In this document: positions 33,099-41,224 of the stretch, one piece after another | Layout: every line of letters begins with the position of its first letter | Position numbering within the stretch: position 1 is the first letter of the stretch | Source of the DNA: Desulfobacteraceae bacterium | Lineage (GTDB): Bacteria; Desulfobacterota; Desulfobacteria; Desulfobacterales; Desulfobacteraceae | Reading direction: 5' to 3' | Length of the DNA stretch: 64,000 nt | Assembly: GCA_016743945.1 (NCBI GenBank) | Contig: JADGFI010000033.1 | Location: 1 to 64,000, forward strand | Program-made: the position numbers and the translations under genes | The notes under the pieces: generated by a model | Seen by the model: the letters and a program-made list of their open reading frames with translations, nothing else | Told to the model about the DNA's origin: nothing | Databases searched by the model: none

Positions 33099-35329
33099 TG
33101 GGTACCAAATCCTCCGATCCCGTTAAGGGTGACCATAACGGAGATACTTGTGTCAGCAGAGGTGTCTTTAAATTCCACACCCAGTCCCCAGCAGGCCTTT
33201 TTTATGGTGAATCCCACAATGCTTTCAATGTTTTCATTTATTTTCAAATCGCTCTCATAGGAGCAATAGGCGGCCAGCGTGTCCGTAAGCTGGACATTGA
33301 GCCGGGTGTACCAGGTTTCCAGAGATTCATCTGCGGCCGTTTTTAAAGAATCTTTTGTATACCGGTAGTAGGTGCGCAGGGAATCCCCACGATTGTCTCG
33401 TATGTTTGCCCCCACCTTGGTGTCTGTGAAATGATTGGTGTAGGGAGACCAGTCAATGTCTGCGGTTATGGAAAAATATTGAGCCGGATTGAATTCACTT
33501 TCAAGAGAGATGTCAGACCAGGGATTTGAATATCGATCCGTCAGGTTATAGCTCTGGTATAATTTTATCCAGACAATTTCCTTATACTGGCTTGACGGTG
33601 TTCCATCCGGGTTTTCAACTGGGTTTCTGGTAATAAAGCTGTTGGTCAGGGACCAGGTAGCAAGATTGCTTTCCGTAATCTTGTCAAGGGTGTCAAAATA
33701 GGGCAAATCGTCCTGGATCACATTGGGTTGATAGGCATATTCAATCTTTGGCACCAGGGTATGCTTAATCTTGTCTGCAAACCCATTGTTCAGGGTAAAA
33801 ATTTTATTAATGGTTGTGGACAGCTGGGCCCCCATGTCATAGGTCGCCCGTGTTCTGAAATTATCATCATTGCCATCGCCATCGGTATAGTCGTCCGTGA
33901 ACCATGCCGTTCCCCGGGTGCCGATATAGGGCTCAAAGAAAAAGGACTTGCCCAGCCGGGTGGGAAGGGAGAACTTGGGGTATACATCAAGTCGTTGTCC
34001 ATTCACAAGGGTGTCTGTGGTATCCTGCCGGTAAAAAGATCGAAATTCCGAGTCCAGCGTATAATAGACACTGGATGTCCCGATTTGTTGTTGGGACGCA
34101 TCAAATTCAAAGCTGGGAAGGGTTTGCAGGGTGGTGTCTGCTGTGTCATCCTGGCGTGCCACAACATTGTCATACCAGAGGGCCTGGGCATTAAAACTAT
34201 ACTTGGACCAGTTTTTATTGATGACCAAACTGTTTTTTCGGGTGGTGTCATCATATTCGTCCAGACTTCTGCCAAAGGCCGTTCCAAAAAAATCATTGGT
34301 CTCATCATACCCGGTGAATCCGTCCCGAAACTCCAGGAGATAATCGGCATCGCTGACAACATCCAGGTCCAGTTTAGCGGTATATCCGTTGGTCAAATCC
34401 TGGTCGTGTTTCATTCGAAACCAGTACCGGTCATTGTTGGTCCGCACGGAAGTGGTGTCATAGCTGTACTTTTTGTTTGCCTCTGTGCCGTCGCCTATTT
34501 TTGAATCATCCAGATAGTCCATAAACATGGCGCCCTTGGAGGCACTGTCCAGAACATACCTGAATTCACCGGCAACTTTTGTGCCTCGGTCGGACATATA
34601 ATTGGCATAAACACTGGCATCCATATTTTTTGAAATGGCTAGGTATAAGGGTTGTTCGTATTCAAATCCTTTTTTGTCTGAACTGGTTACCCGGGGGATT
34701 AAAAGCCCTGTCTGGCGTTTTGTTTTTACGGGAAAGGAAAGATAGGGAGAATAGAGACTGGGGATTTTTTTTGCCCACAGGACAGTGTGGTTGGCACTTC
34801 CATACCCTTCAACCGTCACTTTGATGTTTTTACCGGTAATTTTCCAGTCCGGGGAATCTCCCGCACAGGAGGTGATGGAACCCTTGTCTGCGCTATAGGT
34901 AAATTGCCCTGTTTTTTTGATATTCTCGCCATTGATATAAAAATTATTTTCCTGGATAAAGATAGTCCCTTTGTTAATGGTCCCTTTTTCTGTCAAAAGA
35001 TTGATCTGCATGGCATTGCAGGTGATGGAATCCTGGCCGGAGATAAGCAACACATTGCCTTGGGCAAAGGCATCCTTTGTCTTGTTTGAAAATTCTACAT
35101 AATCTGCTTCCAGCCGTGTTGCGCCGCCGGTAATTACTACATCATCTTCGGCAATATATAATTTGCGTTCATCGTCATAGGTCACCATTAGAGCAGAAAT
35201 ATGCCAGGAGACCTCCTTGGGATTTTCAGGAAGAGATCCGGCAAGGACACCCCGGGCTGAAACCATACAACAAAAAAAAGCAACTGCCGCCATCAGCGGC
35301 AGTCTTCTTTGTAAAAACAAACAAAACAT
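33095..35329 (-). CDS. lptD: LPS-assembly outer-membrane protein LptD
   Basis: A 744-residue protein with an N-terminal signal peptide (ending near SARGVLAG), a periplasmic OstA/LptA-like beta-jellyroll (WHISALMVTYDDERKLYIAEDD) and a C-terminal beta-barrel of about 500 residues. It begins the barrel with the family segment PYLSFPVKTKRQTGLLIP. LptD with LptE inserts lipopolysaccharide in the outer leaflet of the outer membrane. The gene is divergent from the cysteine synthase fusion across a 156-base gap (35330-35485). That gap holds a possible leftward TTGACT/TTTATA promoter around 35373-35402. Confidence 0.92.
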   Translation of the reverse strand: MFCLFLQRRLPLMAAVAFFCCMVSARGVLAGSLPENPKEVSWHISALMVTYDDERKLYIAEDDVVITGGATRLEADYVEFSNKTKDAFAQGNVLLISGQDSITCNAMQINLLTEKGTINKGTIFIQENNFYINGENIKKTGQFTYSADKGSITSCAGDSPDWKITGKNIKVTVEGYGSANHTVLWAKKIPSLYSPYLSFPVKTKRQTGLLIPRVTSSDKKGFEYEQPLYLAISKNMDASVYANYMSDRGTKVAGEFRYVLDSASKGAMFMDYLDDSKIGDGTEANKKYSYDTTSVRTNNDRYWFRMKHDQDLTNGYTAKLDLDVVSDADYLLEFRDGFTGYDETNDFFGTAFGRSLDEYDDTTRKNSLVINKNWSKYSFNAQALWYDNVVARQDDTADTTLQTLPSFEFDASQQQIGTSSVYYTLDSEFRSFYRQDTTDTLVNGQRLDVYPKFSLPTRLGKSFFFEPYIGTRGTAWFTDDYTDGDGNDDNFRTRATYDMGAQLSTTINKIFTLNNGFADKIKHTLVPKIEYAYQPNVIQDDLPYFDTLDKITESNLATWSLTNSFITRNPVENPDGTPSSQYKEIVWIKLYQSYNLTDRYSNPWSDISLESEFNPAQYFSITADIDWSPYTNHFTDTKVGANIRDNRGDSLRTYYRYTKDSLKTAADESLETWYTRLNVQLTDTLAAYCSYESDLKINENIESIVGFTIKKACWGLGVEFKDTSADTSISVMVTLNGIGGFGTQ

Positions 35330-35485
35330 GGCTATCCAGTAATAAATTGCACATCAATTAAAATTATTGTATAAAGCCATTTTATAGTGCAAAAGTCAAG
35401 TCAGAATAAGCTTAGAAAGATCCGGCAAGACAGTTTGAATTGATCCGGTAATGGATCCTCGATTGCCAGGATTGAAAGGACATTT

Positions 35486-37810
35486 ATGACCGCTTCCATA
35501 ATAGAGTCTATCGGTAATACCCCCATGGTTGAAATCACGAGGTTAAATCCGGTTCCCGGTGTGAAAATTTTTGCCAAATTGGAATATATGAATCCGGGCG
35601 GGTCCATTAAAGACAGGTCCGCCCTGTATATGATCACGGCAGCCGAGGCGGCCGGTCATCTTTCTTCCGAAAAAACCGTGATTGAAGCCACCAGCGGTAA
35701 TACCGGTATCGGGCTTGCCATGATCTGTGCAGTAAAAGGCTATAAGCTTGCCCTGACCATGGCGGAAAATGCCAGTGAGGAAAGAAAGCGAATATTGCGG
35801 GCCCGGGGGGCCCAGATTATTTTAACCCCCCAGCACCTGGGATCCGACGGTGCCATTGAAGAGGCCTATCGCCTTGCCAGAGAACATCCTGACGCGTATT
35901 ACCTCACGGACCAATATAATAATCCAGCAAACTGGAAAGCCCATTACCATACCACGGGTCCTGAAATTGTTGCCCAGGTCAAGGCCCAGTCCAAGGGCCG
36001 GCTATCCAGTGTCGTTGCAACCGTTGGGACGTCTGGAACCCTCATGGGTCTCGCCCGGTATCTAAAAGAGGTGGATCCAGACATTAATATCGTTTGTGCC
36101 GAACCCTATCTGGGGCATAGGATCCAGGGGTTGAAAAATATGAAGGAATCCTATACCCCCGGGATTTTTGATAAGAAACAATTGGATACCACCATCCGTG
36201 TGGCGGATGACACGGCCTTTGAAGCTGCCAGACAATTGGCCCGGCAGGAGGGCTTGTTTGTGGGCATGAGCAGCGGAGCGGCCATGGCTGCCGCCATTGA
36301 AGAAGCCCAAAAACTTCAAACGGGGGTGGTGGTGGTCATCTTTCCCGATAGCGGGGAACGATACCTTTCCACCGCTCTTTTTTCCGTGGAAAAAAAGGTT
36401 GACCTAAGGGTGCACAATACCCTGTCCCGGCAAAAAGAACAGTTTGTACCCATTGAACTAGAGAAAATCGGTATCTATACCTGTGGTCCCACCGTTGACC
36501 GGCGCCTGCATGTCGGGTTGCTTCGGCGCTTTGCCTTTACGGATTTATTGATTCGGTATCTTGAGTTTCACAATTTTTCGGTCAACCATGTCATTAATAT
36601 AACAGACTATGATGACAAGACCATTAAGGGATCAGGAGAAACAGGCCAGTCCCTTGATGATTTTGTTCTTCCCCACATAGACGCCTTTAAATCAGATCTT
36701 GCACGGCTGGATATGCGACCGGCCCAGGCCTACCCCAGGGTCTCTGATCATTTTACGGAGATGACGGATCTTTCCAGGACCCTGCTTGCCCGTAACCATG
36801 CCTATGAAAAATTGCACTCAGTTTATTTTGATATTGCAAGCCAGCCCGAGTATGGTCATTTTTCAAATGTGGACCTCAATAAGATCAAACTTGGGGCCAC
36901 CGTTGACCTGGATGAGTATGAAAAACTCAACCCCAGGGATTTTACGCTTTTAAAGCGGGTGAGCCTTTCAGAACTGAAACGGGGGGTGGGAATAAAGACG
37001 GAGTGGGGAAATGTCCGGCCATCCCTTCATTTACAATGTTCGGCCATTGCCATGCGCTACTTGGGCAAGCAGTTTGATATCCACACCGGCAGCCGGGAGC
37101 TTTTATTTCCCCACCATGAAAATGAAATTGCTATTGCCAGGGCAGCCGCAGGATCCACCCTTGCCAATGTATGGATGCATTGTGACCCGACCCAATATGA
37201 CGGTTCCCTGGAAAAAGAATGGATAGAAGAAATATCCCTTGATACCCTTACTCAACAGGGGTGGGATTTGAAAACCATTCGATTCTGGCTGATCTTCAGT
37301 CATTATAGAAAACAGTTAATCCTGTCCGCCCAGGCATTGCGGGATGCAAAATTTACCCTGGCCAAGATGAATAGATGCATTGAAACCCTGGGTGCCATCA
37401 CCCTGGCGGATAGGGGGGAAGGGGCTGATGGATCTGAAAATGTGGATATTGAAAACACGGATCAATTGATCTATGATCTGCGCCAGGGAGTCTTGTCGGC
37501 AATGGCAGATGACCTGAAGGTCTCGGATGTAATTTCCTGCCTTCTTTCTGGGGTTAAAAAAATAAACCGTCTGATTAACCAGGACCAGATCACGCCCTTT
37601 TTTGCCAAACAATTGCTTAATTGTTTCAAGGAAGTGGACGCCATGTTGAAAATATTTGATTTTAACACAAAAATGGAATATTCCAATACTGCTCAGGGTC
37701 TCATTAAAGACCGCCATGAGGCCAGGCTTAAAAATGACTGGGTTCTGGCGGACAAGATCAGAAATGAGCTTGTGACCATGGGCGTTTATGTTCATGATAA
37801 AAAGGTGTGA
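35486..37810 (+). CDS. Cysteine synthase fused to a cysteinyl-tRNA synthetase-like domain
   Basis: A single 774-residue frame. Residues 1-305 are a PLP-dependent cysteine synthase (CysK/CysM type) with PLP-lysine Lys42 in GGSIKDRSA, TSGNTGIGL and GTSGTLMG. Residues 310-774 align over their whole length with cysteinyl-tRNA synthetase. Zinc/cysteine-binding positions remain: Cys333 (YTCGPTV), Cys518 (LQCSA), His543-544 and Glu547 (PHHENE). The class I signatures are altered: HIGH reads HVGL (342-345), and KMSKS is replaced by a sequence around 572-579 (DGSLEKEW). The KIIK-like KTIK remains. The second half probably binds cysteine but may not charge tRNA normally. A role in cysteine transfer or persulfide chemistry is speculation. 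AAAGGA precedes the start. Confidence 0.87.
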   Translation: MTASIIESIGNTPMVEITRLNPVPGVKIFAKLEYMNPGGSIKDRSALYMITAAEAAGHLSSEKTVIEATSGNTGIGLAMICAVKGYKLALTMAENASEERKRILRARGAQIILTPQHLGSDGAIEEAYRLAREHPDAYYLTDQYNNPANWKAHYHTTGPEIVAQVKAQSKGRLSSVVATVGTSGTLMGLARYLKEVDPDINIVCAEPYLGHRIQGLKNMKESYTPGIFDKKQLDTTIRVADDTAFEAARQLARQEGLFVGMSSGAAMAAAIEEAQKLQTGVVVVIFPDSGERYLSTALFSVEKKVDLRVHNTLSRQKEQFVPIELEKIGIYTCGPTVDRRLHVGLLRRFAFTDLLIRYLEFHNFSVNHVINITDYDDKTIKGSGETGQSLDDFVLPHIDAFKSDLARLDMRPAQAYPRVSDHFTEMTDLSRTLLARNHAYEKLHSVYFDIASQPEYGHFSNVDLNKIKLGATVDLDEYEKLNPRDFTLLKRVSLSELKRGVGIKTEWGNVRPSLHLQCSAIAMRYLGKQFDIHTGSRELLFPHHENEIAIARAAAGSTLANVWMHCDPTQYDGSLEKEWIEEISLDTLTQQGWDLKTIRFWLIFSHYRKQLILSAQALRDAKFTLAKMNRCIETLGAITLADRGEGADGSENVDIENTDQLIYDLRQGVLSAMADDLKVSDVISCLLSGVKKINRLINQDQITPFFAKQLLNCFKEVDAMLKIFDFNTKMEYSNTAQGLIKDRHEARLKNDWVLADKIRNELVTMGVYVHDKKV

Positions 37811-37831
37811 CCTTCTCATAGGAATGAAATT

Positions 37832-38842
37832 TTGAATAAAAAGATGACAGAAAATATGCCTGGAAACATGATTGACACGATGTTTTTTCCCTTTTCCCAT
37901 ATCTCAAAAAATCAATTGACCAGTGTCACCGCATTTTTCCAGAATATGGGTTTTTTGCCCCTGGTAAAGGATTTTACCGCTGATCCCATACTGGCCGACC
38001 TGGCAGAGAAAAATATTTTGCATCCCATTTTCCCTTTGGCCCAGGAGCTGGGGGAGGCAGAAAAACAGGTGCAATCCTATCTGGACTGGGCGAAGCTTCA
38101 CAGGGGAAATGAAAAAAACCTGAAAGCATTGCTCAAGGAAGAACCCTATTTTATGGACGCTACCGGGCTTTCAAGTATTCAATCCCAGATCAGAAGAGGG
38201 GTAAAACAGTCCTTGTCTGATCAAAAAAAAAAGGTGCCCAATCCGTTATTGTTATTAAAATTTGCCCAATTGTTGGATGTTCAGAATGAAGGGATTGATG
38301 ATGAGTTGACGGCATTGGAAAAGAGCAACGCCTCGCTTTTTTCCGAATTAATCGGGGAGACCCCAGCAGAAAAAGCGGAAGAAAAATCGGAAAAATTTGA
38401 TAGGGGGCTGCCAGATTCAGGCTACCTGGATCCCGGCAGGATAATGACCAAAGAAAGAGTCGTGTCCTGGTTTAGATACGCAGCCAACCGAGAGATTTTT
38501 AAACAGCCGGGCGCTCCTCTTTTAGTTACCACAAGCCCTGCTGTATTGGATTATATGGTGTCCCAGTGTGAAGGCGTGATAAATGCCCTTGACATTGATT
38601 CCATAAAAGTGCATGAAAATGATTGTGAAAAGAAAAGCAACTGGCTTCAGGGCTTTTCTCAATTTTTAAAAGAAACAATTGCAGAGAATAATGCTTCCGG
38701 AAGTGCTCAGCCTGAAGCCGATGACACATGTTTTCTGTCGGGCAAAATTAAATTGTGTCTTTTTCCGGAAGGTGGTATGAAGGCGTTTTTAAATATACCG
38801 GATCAGTCGATTGCCGTCTGTCTGGTACAACTAAAATCATAA
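37832..38842 (+). CDS. Unknown protein downstream of the cysteine synthase fusion
   Basis: A 336-residue protein from a TTG start with AGGA eight bases before it. No signal peptide or membrane helix is visible, so it is predicted cytoplasmic. It is largely helical, with a charged low-complexity stretch in the middle (ETPAEKAEEKSEKF). I do not recognise a domain. It begins 21 bases after the fusion gene and is likely cotranscribed with it. The final part (LFPEGGMKAFLNIP) may be a small beta-domain. Confidence 0.75.
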   Translation: MNKKMTENMPGNMIDTMFFPFSHISKNQLTSVTAFFQNMGFLPLVKDFTADPILADLAEKNILHPIFPLAQELGEAEKQVQSYLDWAKLHRGNEKNLKALLKEEPYFMDATGLSSIQSQIRRGVKQSLSDQKKKVPNPLLLLKFAQLLDVQNEGIDDELTALEKSNASLFSELIGETPAEKAEEKSEKFDRGLPDSGYLDPGRIMTKERVVSWFRYAANREIFKQPGAPLLVTTSPAVLDYMVSQCEGVINALDIDSIKVHENDCEKKSNWLQGFSQFLKETIAENNASGSAQPEADDTCFLSGKIKLCLFPEGGMKAFLNIPDQSIAVCLVQLKS

Positions 38843-38847
38843 AAAAC

Positions 38848-38875
38848 TTGATTTTATCAAATGACATGTTATAAA
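38848..38875 (+). promoter_or_regulatory. Possible sigma-70 promoter of the ferredoxin gene
   Basis: TTGATT and TATAAA are separated by 16 bases, about 75 bases before the ferredoxin start. A second TATAAT lies at 38916-38921 but lacks a clear -35 partner. Confidence 0.45.
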
Positions 38876-38950
38876 AGCGGTTTTTAAGCTCAAGGTTCTA
38901 TTTAAAAAGTGATTTTATAATACTATTAATTTATTAAGGAGATTGTTAAA

Positions 38951-39139
38951 ATGGCATTTAATCCTATTGTTGATGAAGCAAAATGCGTTGGTTGTGAAGA
39001 ATGTGTAGACGTTTGTCCCGTAGAAGTATTTGAGATGCAGGACGAAAAATCAGTTCCGGTCAATGCAGAAGAGTGCATGGGCTGTGAAAGCTGCGTAGAA
39101 GTTTGTGAAGAAAACGCGATTGTAGTTGAAGAAGACTGA
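38951..39139 (+). CDS. Dicluster 4Fe-4S ferredoxin
   Basis: A 62-residue bacterial-type ferredoxin with two cluster motifs: CVGCEECVDVCP and CMGCESCVEVCE. The second motif lacks the usual Pro after its last Cys. The composition is strongly acidic, as in many low-potential electron carriers of anaerobes. It would carry electrons between ferredoxin-dependent oxidoreductases in the cytoplasm. A good AAGGAG site precedes the start, and the gene is bounded by a promoter-like element and a strong terminator, so it is probably monocistronic. Confidence 0.95.
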   Translation: MAFNPIVDEAKCVGCEECVDVCPVEVFEMQDEKSVPVNAEECMGCESCVEVCEENAIVVEED

Positions 39140-39159
39140 TAACCGTTTTCTGTTGGATA

Positions 39160-39195
39160 AAAATGCCGGGTCTGTACAACAGATACCGGCATTTT
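39160..39195. terminator. Bidirectional terminator after ferredoxin gene
   Basis: AAAATGCCGG (39160-39169) pairs with CCGGCATTTT (39186-39195), extended by TCTGT/ACAGA within, followed by TTGTTTT. It lies between the ferredoxin stop and the stop of the convergent transporter gene and has A/T runs on both sides. Confidence 0.85.
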
Positions 39196-39223
39196 GTTTT
39201 ACCAGGTCTTTAAGTACCCTTTT

Positions 39224-40120
39224 CTATCTGTCAGGATCCACACTTGTCCGGAATCCCGAAAAATTGGTTAAATAGACGCCTGCAGTCACCAGTACAGCAC
39301 CGGCCAGGATTTCTTTTGTGACCGGTTCCTTGAGAATAAAATAGGAGAGAATAATGGCAGAGACCGGTACAAAATTAATAAATACGCCTGCCTTCATGGG
39401 ACCGAGCGTTTGTATTCCTTCATAATACCAAAAAAATCCCAAAACCGTTCCAAAAAATCCCAGATAAAAGAGACAGACCCAGTCCATGGCCCCATAAATA
39501 GGTATATTGGAAAAAAGGCCATGGCTTAAGGCCGGGAAAAAAAGCATCAGGGTGCCGGCAATCGCTGAATAACAAACCGCTGCCATTGGGGATAAACTTT
39601 GCATGAGGGGCTTGCCCATGAGCGAATAAGAGACCCATGAGACCACACAACCGAAAATAGCCAATTCCCCTTTTCCCATACCTGTTTTAAAAATACTTGT
39701 GATGTGACCCGAGGAAATAACCAGCAAAGCGCCGGTTACAGATAAACAAAGGCCGGCTATTTTTAAGAAGGACAATTTATCTTTGAACAGCAAAACCGAG
39801 AACAGACTTATAAAAATAGGATTGGTGGCAATGATCAGGGATGCCCGGTTGGCATTGATCAGGGAAAGCCCGGTAAAAAATAAAATATTATAAGAAAAGA
39901 TACCGGTAAGCCCAAGGAAAAGAATATTGACGGCCTGACCCCTGTTGATGCCGGGCAGGCGGCCTTCGGTTCTTCTGGTCAAAAAAATCAAAAATGCCGA
40001 GGCGATGGCAAATCTTAAAAAAGCCGCAGAATAAGGGTCTACACTGCCGGCAATCCCTTTCCCCGCAATAAAGGTTCCCCCCCATAAAAACGCGGTTAAA
40101 AATAGTTTGAAATAGGTCAT
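39224..40120 (-). CDS. DMT-superfamily (EamA) transporter
   Basis: A 298-residue membrane protein with ten hydrophobic helices in two EamA repeats, starting with LTAFLWGGTFIAGK. The start at 40120 is chosen because AAGGA lies seven bases before it. The longer frame to 40189 adds a non-hydrophobic tail without a ribosome site. Family members export metabolites or amino acids across the inner membrane; no substrate can be assigned. It is a single gene convergent with the ferredoxin. Confidence 0.87.
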   Translation of the reverse strand: MTYFKLFLTAFLWGGTFIAGKGIAGSVDPYSAAFLRFAIASAFLIFLTRRTEGRLPGINRGQAVNILFLGLTGIFSYNILFFTGLSLINANRASLIIATNPIFISLFSVLLFKDKLSFLKIAGLCLSVTGALLVISSGHITSIFKTGMGKGELAIFGCVVSWVSYSLMGKPLMQSLSPMAAVCYSAIAGTLMLFFPALSHGLFSNIPIYGAMDWVCLFYLGFFGTVLGFFWYYEGIQTLGPMKAGVFINFVPVSAIILSYFILKEPVTKEILAGAVLVTAGVYLTNFSGFRTSVDPDR

Positions 40121-40392
40121 TGGGGATTCCTTGGCTTGTGGTTTCCTATAAAAAACTTCTACTTGCACAGACACGCCGTGAAAAGTCAAGACTTGGATGA
40201 TTATTCAGCGATGAAATCAATAAAGGGGTATCCAATACATAACATCTGAAAAATCATGATACCCAAAAAAAGAAGTTAACGGCTGATTTTCATACCGAAT
40301 TTCGGGAATTTTATGGTCTTTCGTAAAATTTTGTGCTTTACTGCCCTTCACTTTTAAATTAATCGCATGTTAAAAAGTAAAGAAGGCCAAAT
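40121..40392. other. Divergent intergenic region
   Basis: The 272 bases between the DMT transporter and the LolA-like gene carry no gene I can support. They contain GGGTATC (40227-40233) and GATACCC (40258-40264), an inverted repeat with a 24-base spacer followed by an A-run. It could be an operator or leader structure of the leftward gene. A weak TTGTGC/TAAATT promoter-like pair lies before the rightward gene. Confidence 0.35.
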
Positions 40393-41181
40393 ATGAAAAA
40401 ATGGACAATTGTATTTTTTATGGTGTTGTTGTGGGTCGTCCCTTCCTCCTGGGCATTGGATGGCAGAAACATCATTGAGACCCAGCGGGATCGGCATGGC
40501 GTTGAAAGTGCCCAGGATTATTCGGTCATGCTGCTCATTGATAAAAAAGGCAAGCGCAATGTCAGGGAGATCAAACGCTATGGCAAAAAACTTGAGAATG
40601 GATTGCATCGCAGCATGCTCGTTTTTACCCTGCCAAAGGATTTAAAGGGTACGGCCCTTTTGACCTGGGAAATTGCCCCGGGTGAATATAAGCAATGGCT
40701 CTGTCTGCCTGATAAAAAATCACTCCAGCGGATATCTTCCCAGTCCAATCGGACGCCTTTTATGGGCAGCGATTTCACTTATGAGGACATGCAGCCGGAT
40801 ACATTGGATAATTATTTATTTTCATCACCGGACACACAAGTCTTAGATGACAAGGAGTGCTTTGTAATTGACATCACGCCTGCCACACGGGAAATCGGGA
40901 AAAAAAGCGCCTATGGAAAACGCAGGGTATGGATTCAAAAAGATATTTATTTTACCGTTAAAATCCAATTTTTTGATCGCAGGAACAATCTTATGAAGAC
41001 CCAGACAAGCCACAGCCTGAAAAATTCCCACGGTACGGTCTGGTATGCCCAAAAAGTGCTCATGGATAATCACCGTAAAAATCATAAAACCCTTCTGGGA
41101 ATCAAAACTAAACAGGTGAACCTTGATATTGCCGATGGTTTTTTTACCGAAAAAACCATCCTAAGCGGAAAACACCTATAG
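40393..41181 (+). CDS. LolA-like outer-membrane lipoprotein-sorting family protein
   Basis: A 262-residue secreted protein with a signal peptide ending near SSWA-LDG. The rest is a beta-rich LolA/LolB-like fold seen in proteins annotated as outer membrane lipoprotein-sorting proteins (RSMLVFTLPKDLKGTALLTWE; VWIQKDIYFTVKIQFFDRRNNLMKT). Such proteins are often encoded beside MMPL/RND transporters and probably carry a lipid across the periplasm. This gene is 43 bases upstream of an MMPL/RND gene, which is followed by an outer-membrane protein, so the three may form an envelope lipid or hydrophobe transport path. Confidence 0.85.
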   Translation: MKKWTIVFFMVLLWVVPSSWALDGRNIIETQRDRHGVESAQDYSVMLLIDKKGKRNVREIKRYGKKLENGLHRSMLVFTLPKDLKGTALLTWEIAPGEYKQWLCLPDKKSLQRISSQSNRTPFMGSDFTYEDMQPDTLDNYLFSSPDTQVLDDKECFVIDITPATREIGKKSAYGKRRVWIQKDIYFTVKIQFFDRRNNLMKTQTSHSLKNSHGTVWYAQKVLMDNHRKNHKTLLGIKTKQVNLDIADGFFTEKTILSGKHL

Positions 41182-41224
41182 CAAGAATATTCACTACCCC
41201 ACTCGCGAAACAGGTAAATAAACC

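Noticed and set aside
33728..34504. 258-codon open frame antisense to lptD
   Set aside because: It overlaps the beta-barrel coding region and encodes low-complexity hydrophobic/Gly-rich sequence typical of antisense frames.
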